From: Clostridium sp.
Lineage (GTDB): Bacteria; Bacillota_A; Clostridia; Lachnospirales; Lachnospiraceae
DNA length: 11,400 nt
Assembly (NCBI GenBank): GCA_023666975.1
Contig: JAMPAW010000109.1
Coordinates: 1-11,400 of the forward strand
Direction of reading: 5' to 3'
Below the pieces are notes generated by a model. That model ran no database searches. It saw only the letters and a list, made by a program, of their open reading frames with translations, and was not told where the DNA came from. The position numbers and the translations under genes were made by a program. Positions 8,101 through 11,400 of this stretch are shown here, one piece after another. The stretch's first letter is position 1; each line of letters starts with the position of its first letter.

Positions 8101-9273
8101 GATCAGACGGTGATCTGGACGTCATCCAACGATGCGTGGGCAACGGTAAATGAGAAAGGATTGGTAACCACAAAGGAGGCAGGAGCAGGCCATACCGTTA
8201 CGATCACAGCAGCACTGCAGGGGTATCCCGGGATCACGAAAACGGCTGCGATTAAAATTCTGGCATCGGATAACCCGGATACGCCGGGAGGGACAACAGA
8301 GACACCAGCGGGGCCGCTGGCACTGGTCTCAGGAATAACGATTACGCCGGATACAGCAAGAGTGACAGCAGGCGGGACGGTGAAACTGACAGCTTCCGTA
8401 TTGCCGGAGAATGCCGCAAATAAAAATATCATCTGGACTTCTTCAAACAGTGCATGGGCTACGGTAGATGAGGAAGGATTGGTAACCGCGACGGCAGAAG
8501 GAGCCGGACATTTTGTTGCGATCACGGCAAGCGCAGCAGCAAATACCAGCATAAAGTCATCAACGATTATTACGGTACTGGCGCCAGGGACACCAGACAC
8601 AGCAACGTCAGACACAACTGCCAGCACGAATCCGGCGGCAACGCCAGACATAACCGCCAGCACGAATCCGGCAGAGAAACCAGACACAACCAGTACGAAG
8701 CCAACGAAGGAACCAGATGCTGCTCAAAGTCCCAAGCCAACAGAGGGGGCAAGTGCAACAGACGGCCCATTAGAAGGAACAGTATTGCAGGATACCCAAC
8801 ATAAAGTATCCTATCAGGTGGTCAGTCCGGGCAGTACGGTAACCTTTTACAAAGTGAATGACAAAAAGGCGGCGAAAGCGGTTGTTCCAGATACCGTTAC
8901 CATCGACGGAACCACATATAAGGTAACTGCGGTATCCGCCCAGGCATTTAATGGGTGTAAAAAGTTAAAATCCGTAACGATCGGTAAATCGGTCACTGCC
9001 ATTGGGGAGAAAGCATTTTTTAAGTGCACAGCCTTAGAGAAGATCACCATTCCAGCCAGTGTAGCGAAGATTGGAAAGAAAGCATTTTATGGATGCAAGA
9101 AGTTAAAATCCATCACGATCAAAACGAAGAAGCTGAAAAGCACATCGGTTGGAGCGCAGGCATTCAAAGGCATACACAAAAAAGCCGTCATCAAAGTGCC
9201 CGGCAAACAAAAGAAAGCATATGAAAAATGGCTGCGGAAAAAAGGAATCACGAAGAAGATGAAAATCAAATAG
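5158..9273 (+). CDS. Secreted multidomain protein: duplicated transglutaminase-like unit, Big_2 Ig-like domains, BspA-type leucine-rich repeats
   Basis: 1371 residues. A signal peptide has a basic start, a hydrophobic core (CACILLSLCAIW) and a probable cut after AYA (residue 37). Two related units follow, about 43-360 and 365-700, each with a helical entry, a transglutaminase-like core and a strand-rich tail sharing a G-R-x4-G-x-E-Y-D motif. The second core keeps a Cys483 (GICAGI), His520 (LDHIDN), Asp535 (FCDPTN) triad. In the first, Glu150 aligns with the catalytic Cys and no matching His is seen. Strand-rich modules (about 700-950) lead to two Big_2-like domains (about 954-1037 and 1055-1141) sharing I-W-T-S-S-N-x-A-W-A-T-V. 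Next come a Thr/Pro-rich linker (about 1142-1204) and LRR_5 repeats (about 1243-1340; AFxxCxxLxxI pattern). No LPXTG motif, SLH or dockerin domain is visible. It probably acts outside the cell as a protease- or crosslinker-like surface or secreted protein; the substrate is unknown. Start: AAGGAGG seven bases before the ATG. Confidence 0.88.
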   Translation: MWKNALKINSLKVILRYCACILLSLCAIWSVGFPAYAAEGELAAQEKYEEKIDKAIGLADLLRTSPELLHNKLYTAEQEVELQALVDSVCAGQSTDYMKVERLLQCIYERLEPGSCEELNAWDTLCDGDSGWYNSSGELAGTKNQVGEMEYCYTFYDVCRLEDIPCFILGGGTKYIAMVYLEKEPGAGKEWYFVDVASEKETFVTINRENVYEKLAERISYPDRLALDYYDQSRYYRDSIFLENLYEDERSAPNLVYDSDTDTVKGYFPNGGYLAAGEQYGRTESYFGDDGEAPSGLIESKYYDEGKVTIYRSYAVYGVFLRGRVEWEGEEYDLQAEYDNNIPFYAQNAVKTEPESEEHKAFVKNYQKQLEDKAIAVADALLADENYIWKDLYFPKEEDEKLVRDAVEQALDWDYIQSSELSQIAFENVGIPYVPWEEQSPEFMDKAKAQAILLYIKRNVESVEHGFWDATSADVLRGKAGICAGIAILFRDMCVIADIPCFRLQCALNMKLGDSYFLDHIDNMIKVGDEWLFCDPTNVGLIGKGGCIQAGFMDGYDAQYNTLGDTKLIYIDREVACKNNYLKWEGYGTMPKDYFEFDDDGTLAIYRRYRWGEPMKTSMTDENGRYTRENGLHTIDVKEETDGVETVTRYAYYYQNLRNLQGRQTIDGTEYDFSTNITGEGHGYHKLQEVSRRYAIGYLDFQPLADQPYHKDGVCPMPEIYHGDKKLELGKDFEIVEYRNNKELSTNWDATYKVKGLGDYFGEAARQFKITAADVSQLDVKLSQTSFIWKPSGLTGPEVEVPGLDSEDYKVEYVDSNKVGTASVVVTGRMNSKTRKTNVTGSVTLEYEILPYQMQAEDIQAEYTETTYNGSVQKPEVTVAGFDQYAKKYYVDVSYEKMVDGAWQETEPKEAGVYRIAVQMTDNVELIKDGETIPNTYYIGYSIQPGGSSTTPELTLITDGITLAVGKTAYITAFISPASAADQTVIWTSSNDAWATVNEKGLVTTKEAGAGHTVTITAALQGYPGITKTAAIKILASDNPDTPGGTTETPAGPLALVSGITITPDTARVTAGGTVKLTASVLPENAANKNIIWTSSNSAWATVDEEGLVTATAEGAGHFVAITASAAANTSIKSSTIITVLAPGTPDTATSDTTASTNPAATPDITASTNPAEKPDTTSTKPTKEPDAAQSPKPTEGASATDGPLEGTVLQDTQHKVSYQVVSPGSTVTFYKVNDKKAAKAVVPDTVTIDGTTYKVTAVSAQAFNGCKKLKSVTIGKSVTAIGEKAFFKCTALEKITIPASVAKIGKKAFYGCKKLKSITIKTKKLKSTSVGAQAFKGIHKKAVIKVPGKQKKAYEKWLRKKGITKKMKIK
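8611..8708 (+). repeat. 36-bp tandem repeat coding the Thr/Pro-rich linker
   Basis: A 26-base core beginning GACACAACTGCCAGCACG (8611-8636) recurs with two changes at 8647-8672, a 36-base period, followed by a more divergent third copy. It encodes D-T-T-A-S-T-N-P-A-type units in the linker between the second Ig-like domain and the leucine-rich repeats. Copy number may vary between strains, always in frame. Confidence 0.65.
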
Positions 9274-9276
9274 GGA

Positions 9277-9331
9277 CAGTATTTTCTGGAATACTGCAAA
9301 AAGGGCAGCCTGCATTTTGGGTCGCCCTTTT
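9277..9331. terminator. Double hairpin; second one is a bidirectional terminator between convergent genes
   Basis: First hairpin: CAGTATT (9277-9283) pairs perfectly with AATACTG (9290-9296) over a 6-base loop, just after the stop of the secreted-protein gene. Second: AAAAGGGC (9299-9306) pairs with GCCCTTTT (9324-9331) over 17 bases, so each strand carries a T-run after a GC-rich stem. The minus-strand toxin gene stops at 9335, so the element can end transcription from both sides. Confidence 0.8.
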
Positions 9332-9334
9332 GAC

Positions 9335-9748
9335 TTATTGGAAAAGCAGAAGAACATCCTGAGGAGTATAAATCGTTATATCAAAATTTTCAAAATCCTT
9401 TGTATTACGAGTGACAATTCCATCACAATGATTAGAATGAGCACAGATAGCAAGCAGACAGTCTTCAAAATCAGATGCCTTCTGGGTATAAGCGTTGACT
9501 ACATCTTCATTTGTAACAGATAGAACTTTTGCAATATCAAGAACATAGCCCAAATTTTTATATGCAAGTTCTGTGCTGTGAAGATGTTTACGAATTAAAT
9601 AATAAATATCTGTTACCATTGCGGCAGAAACAAAGCCATGAATTTTTTTCTCTTCGCAAAGCATCAATACAGACTTTGAATCTTGAAAAAAGGTTTCTCT
9701 CTTTATAAGGACATCAAGGAATATATTAGTGTCAATCATTAAGTTCAT
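9335..9748 (-). CDS. PIN-domain (VapC-like) toxin of a type II toxin-antitoxin pair
   Basis: 137 residues, the usual size of a single PIN domain. It opens with MIDTNIFLD, giving the first catalytic Asp (residue 6). Further acidic positions of the PIN site are Asp47 (MVTDIYYL), the cluster Asp93/Glu95/Asp96 (ASDFEDCLLA) and the closing IVTRNTKDF block with Asp118. PIN toxins are metal-dependent ribonucleases that cut RNA and halt growth; the target here is unknown. The start at 9748 overlaps the antitoxin's end by 17 bases and is preceded by AGAGGAG at a slightly long spacing, which suggests translational coupling to the antitoxin. The next in-frame ATG (MIDTN) lies nine bases further on and is worse placed. 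No catalytic position looks lost, so the toxin is probably intact. Confidence 0.85.
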   Translation of the reverse strand: MNLMIDTNIFLDVLIKRETFFQDSKSVLMLCEEKKIHGFVSAAMVTDIYYLIRKHLHSTELAYKNLGYVLDIAKVLSVTNEDVVNAYTQKASDFEDCLLAICAHSNHCDGIVTRNTKDFENFDITIYTPQDVLLLFQ

Positions 9749-9962
9749 ATTCCGAAAAACGCTCCTCTCTTAATGATTTTCGGTCGTAATCAGCAGGAAG
9801 CTTTTCTGCAAGCAGACCGCTTAGTGCTTCGACTGCGCTAACTTGGGGATTCGATACCTTTGCGACGGTCTTCCCGTTTTTTGTAATAAAAATATCTTCA
9901 TGGCGTATGAGTTCCAAATATTTCCCAAAATTTGTCTTAAATTCAGTTGCAGTAACCAGCAT
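9732..9962 (-). CDS. Phd/YefM-type antitoxin
   Basis: 76 residues. The N-terminal half has the Phd/YefM fold signature: a start strand MLVTATEFKTNFGKYL, a helix with LELIRHED, then the beta hairpin IFITKNGKTVAKV. In this family that part forms a dimer that binds operator DNA. The tail after about residue 45 is charged and rich in Arg/Glu (DRKSLREERFSEYE) and would wrap and block the toxin. The ribosome binding site GAGGAGGT (reverse complement of 9971-9978) is near ideal, with 8 bases before the ATG. The gene comes first in the pair, as is usual, and overlaps the PIN gene by 17 bases. Autoregulation through the palindrome in its promoter is likely but inferred. Confidence 0.85.
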   Translation of the reverse strand: MLVTATEFKTNFGKYLELIRHEDIFITKNGKTVAKVSNPQVSAVEALSGLLAEKLPADYDRKSLREERFSEYELND

Positions 9963-9994
9963 GGGTATATACCTCCTCGTACACTTTTTTGTTT

Positions 9995-10023
9995 ATTGTA
10001 TGCGATTTTTTGCAAAAAATCAA
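9995..10023 (-). promoter_or_regulatory. Promoter of the toxin-antitoxin pair
   Basis: On the minus strand, TTGATT (10023-10018) and TACAAT (10000-9995) are 17 bases apart. The -10 lies 32 bases before the antitoxin ATG, leaving a short leader that holds GAGGAGGT. Spacing and hexamers are those of a sigma-A promoter. Confidence 0.7.
10004..10021. promoter_or_regulatory. Perfect 18-bp palindrome in the toxin-antitoxin promoter (probable operator)
   Basis: GATTTTTTGCAAAAAATC reads the same on both strands over all 18 bases. It overlaps the -35 and fills most of the spacer, so a bound protein would block the polymerase. Phd/YefM antitoxins repress their own promoters at palindromes, so this is the natural candidate site. 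Confidence 0.6.
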
Positions 10024-10055
10024 TAATAATAGCACAAAACAGATGCATTTGTGAT

Positions 10056-10073
10056 AAAAATCGTTCGATTTTT
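10056..10073. promoter_or_regulatory. Second inverted repeat upstream of the toxin-antitoxin promoter
   Basis: AAAAATCG (10056-10063) and CGATTTTT (10066-10073) are perfect inverted arms around TT. The 8-base arm CGATTTTT also occurs at 10003-10010, inside the promoter palindrome, so this may be a second binding site for the same repressor. A weak AT-rich hairpin is the alternative reading. Confidence 0.4.
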
Positions 10074-10083
10074 CTTAAAAAAG

Positions 10084-10417
10084 TATAAGGGTATTATATT
10101 GCATACCTTTCCTTTAAGCTTGGCAAGCCTCGCTAAGCATACAGGCATTCAAAAAAATAGTCTAATTTTCCCTCCACGATTCTTACAAAACCGTAAGTGG
10201 GGGATGGGAGTGGGAATGACGGAAATTAGGGGCGTTGCGAGGGTAGGGGAAGAAAATTCACACCAGTTTTACACCAAATGAGGGAGCTTTGGGACGATGA
10301 TGTGATATGAGGATTTTAAGAGAGTAGCAACAACGCCAGTAGTTTTGTGGCGGTACTTCTAACACCATACATTTAAGAAGTGAAACTTGATTATAATTAA
10401 GGAAAGGACGGAGGATA
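10084..10417 (+). other. Gene-free, structured, G-rich intergenic stretch before the DUF6061-like gene
   Basis: No convincing coding frame was found here. An imperfect long hairpin is possible from 10162 to 10229: CTAATTT with AAATTAG, then CC with GG, and at the tip CTTAC (10182-10186) with GTAAG (10193-10197). Its right half carries G-tracts of three or more at 10199-10203, 10206-10208, 10212-10214, 10229-10232, 10241-10243 and 10246-10249, which is unusual in this AT-rich setting. Downstream, CGCCA (10334-10338) pairs with TGGCG (10348-10352), and ACTTCT (10355-10360) with AGAAGT (10376-10381). The stretch could be a leader RNA of the next gene, an independent small RNA or a dispersed repeat. 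Confidence 0.4.
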
Positions 10418-10657
10418 ATGCAACTGATATATGCAAGGTACAATAAGTATTACAATAGTATTGATATTACGACATTTAATGGCTATCTGCTACGGATTGA
10501 CTGTAATAAAGCAGAACATGGGTTGAAGGTGACACCTAATTCGCAGTGTGCTTTGAATGCATTGGCGATTGATGAGCCGTTGGAATACGCAAGATTATAT
10601 CTGGATCAGGAGATGCAGGCTTGGTTGGATGTGGAAGATAGTTTGGAAGTGTGGTAA
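10418..10657 (+). CDS. Small DUF6061-like protein, 79 residues
   Basis: The product begins with MQLIYARYN, continues with a strand-turn-strand segment (DITTFNGYLLRIDC), has a central helix-like stretch around CALNALAIDEPLEYARLYLDQ, and ends acidic (EVW). The plan of a short beta hairpin with G-x-L-x-x-I-x-C and then ...PLEYA-x-L-x-L resembles the small DUF6061 family that I associate with gut Clostridia. This is recalled resemblance, not a search result, and the function of that family is unknown. There is no signal peptide or membrane segment. GGAGG at 10410-10414 is very close to the ATG; AAAGGA at 10403-10408 has a better spacing. A strong terminator follows 12 bases after the stop, so the gene is a single-cistron unit, probably together with its structured upstream region. 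Confidence 0.65.
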   Translation: MQLIYARYNKYYNSIDITTFNGYLLRIDCNKAEHGLKVTPNSQCALNALAIDEPLEYARLYLDQEMQAWLDVEDSLEVW

Positions 10658-10669
10658 TGATTTTATAAG

Positions 10670-10704
10670 CCCCGTAGGTCATGAATGGACTTGCGGGGAC
10701 TTTT
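10670..10704 (+). terminator. Intrinsic terminator of the DUF6061-like gene
   Basis: CCCCGTAGGTC (10670-10680) pairs over 11 positions, two of them G-T pairs, with GACTTGCGGGG (10688-10698) around a 7-base loop. ACTTTT follows. Confidence 0.85.
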
Positions 10705-10723
10705 GATAAAATTTAAGTTATAG

Positions 10724-10752
10724 TGGATAATTCTGATAAAGATTGTTATAAT
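10724..10752 (+). promoter_or_regulatory. Promoter of the YhcG-family gene
   Basis: A perfect TATAAT at 10747-10752 lies 17 bases after TGGATA (10724-10729), a four-of-six match to the -35 consensus. It sits just behind the previous terminator and gives a leader of about 50 bases before the ATG at 10809. Confidence 0.6.
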
Positions 10753-10808
10753 GAAATAAATATGCATGTTGATTTTACAAATATAGTGTAGATTCGGAGG
10801 CTGCTTGT

Positions 10809-11400
10809 ATGAATGATATAAAAACAACGGATACTACAAAAGAATATAAAGCACTTGTTGACAAAATAGCCAAACGGATAGAACAGGGTGTTGCAAAGGC
10901 GGCAACAGAAGTAAAGAAAAGCCAGTTAGAGACTTATTGGGATAATGGCAGATATATTGTAGAATTTGAGCAGCAAGGGAAAGAACATGCGGAATATGGA
11001 TTGAACCTGTTAAAATCTTTAGCTGGTGATTTGACTTTGAGAATGGGAAAGGGGTATAGCAGACCGAATCTCTATAACATGAGAAAATTTTATCAGACAT
11101 ATCCAAATGGATATGAAAGTGTGGAAAAGCTAACATGGTCACATATATGTGAATTAATCCGCATTGATGATGAATTAGAACGGGAATTTTATTCTAAACA
11201 GTGTATTGCAGAACATTGGGATGTCCGTACATTAAAAAGGCAAAAAAAGAGTGCATTATTTTTGCGGCTAGCAGCCAGCAGAGATAAAGAGGGCATTTTA
11301 GAGCTTGCAAACAAGGGGGCTGTAATAGAAAAACCACAGGATGTCATAAAAGATGTCTATACACTTGAGTTTTTAAATCTTAATGCAGATAGTCATTATG
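10809..11400 (+). CDS. YhcG/DUF1016-family protein, PDDEXK-nuclease superfamily (3' end outside window)
   Basis: The first 197 residues are visible and the frame is open to the end of the window. They match the N-terminal DUF1016 (YhcG_N) domain: a helical start, QLETYWDNGRYIVEFEQ, an LxxLAxDLT-like helix (LLKSLAGDLTLRMGKGYS), the segment NLYNMRKFYQTYP, LTWSHICELIRIDDELEREFY, and the family's DVRTLKRQ block. Close to the edge, KPQDVIKDVYTLEFLNL matches the usual D-P-Y-x-L-E-F-L junction to the C-terminal nuclease domain, whose active-site residues would lie outside the window. YhcG-type proteins are putative DNA nucleases, common next to restriction systems and mobile DNA; their role is largely undetermined. 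GGAGG (10796-10800) stands 8 bases before the ATG, and the gene has its own promoter and a terminator upstream. Confidence 0.85.
   Translation, partial: MNDIKTTDTTKEYKALVDKIAKRIEQGVAKAATEVKKSQLETYWDNGRYIVEFEQQGKEHAEYGLNLLKSLAGDLTLRMGKGYSRPNLYNMRKFYQTYPNGYESVEKLTWSHICELIRIDDELEREFYSKQCIAEHWDVRTLKRQKKSALFLRLAASRDKEGILELANKGAVIEKPQDVIKDVYTLEFLNLNADSHY

Noticed and set aside
8103..8687. Long open frame on the minus strand (194 codons)
   Set aside because: It lies wholly inside the secreted-protein gene, opposite the Ig-like domains and linker, and its Ala/Val/Ser-rich repetitive product mirrors the repeats on the coding strand.
9843..10281. Plus-strand open frames over the antitoxin start and the intergenic region
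   Set aside because: The first is antisense to the antitoxin gene and its promoter; the second runs through the structured G-rich region, and neither product looks protein-like.
10392..10397. TATAAT before the DUF6061-like gene as a promoter
   Set aside because: No acceptable -35 lies 16-18 bases upstream, and transcription would start inside the ribosome binding region.
10834..11142. Minus-strand open frame of 102 codons
   Set aside because: It is antisense to the well-supported YhcG-family gene and shows no family features.

Overview
The window looks like a chromosomal stretch of a gut-type member of the Bacillota, most likely Lachnospiraceae. This is an inference from three things: strong AGGAGG-type ribosome binding sites, an AT-rich background, and a long secreted protein that combines a transglutaminase-like fold, bacterial Ig-like (Big_2) domains and BspA-type leucine-rich repeats. 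No rRNA, tRNA, CRISPR array, insertion sequence or phage structural gene was seen.

Layout. (1) Positions 1-4586 are visibly AT-rich and read like part of an accessory or defence island. They hold the 3' part of a HerA/DUF87-type ATPase (1-1167), then a clear promoter and a hairpin-bearing leader (1243-1410). After these come an AIPR-family protein named after lactococcal abortive infection (1432-2634), an unrecognised 83-residue gene (2666-2917), and an AlbA_2/Schlafen-like protein with a GHKL-type ATPase region and a winged-helix tail (3054-4586). (2) From about 4590 the base composition is richer in GC. A small cupin (4608-4937) is followed by an inverted-repeat leader (5070-5137) and a 1371-residue secreted protein (5158-9273). 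Its transglutaminase-like unit is duplicated and the first copy has lost its catalytic residues. (3) A hairpin terminator at 9299-9331 separates it from a convergent minus-strand toxin-antitoxin pair: Phd/YefM-type antitoxin (9732-9962) and PIN-domain toxin (9335-9748). A good promoter for the pair has an 18-bp perfect palindrome between its -35 and -10 elements. (4) A structured, G-rich intergenic stretch without a gene (10084-10417) leads into a 79-residue DUF6061-like gene (10418-10657) with a strong terminator. (5) The window ends in the N-terminal part of a YhcG/DUF1016 PDDEXK-nuclease-family gene (10809 onward) with its own promoter.

How it fits together. HerA-like ATPase, AIPR, AlbA_2, toxin-antitoxin and YhcG families are all commonly found in defence or mobile-element neighbourhoods, so both flanks of the surface-protein gene look like accessory DNA. 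The AIPR, 83-residue and AlbA_2 genes lie on one strand and may be one transcript. The HerA-like gene is upstream of the internal promoter and may belong to a separate unit whose partner is outside the window.
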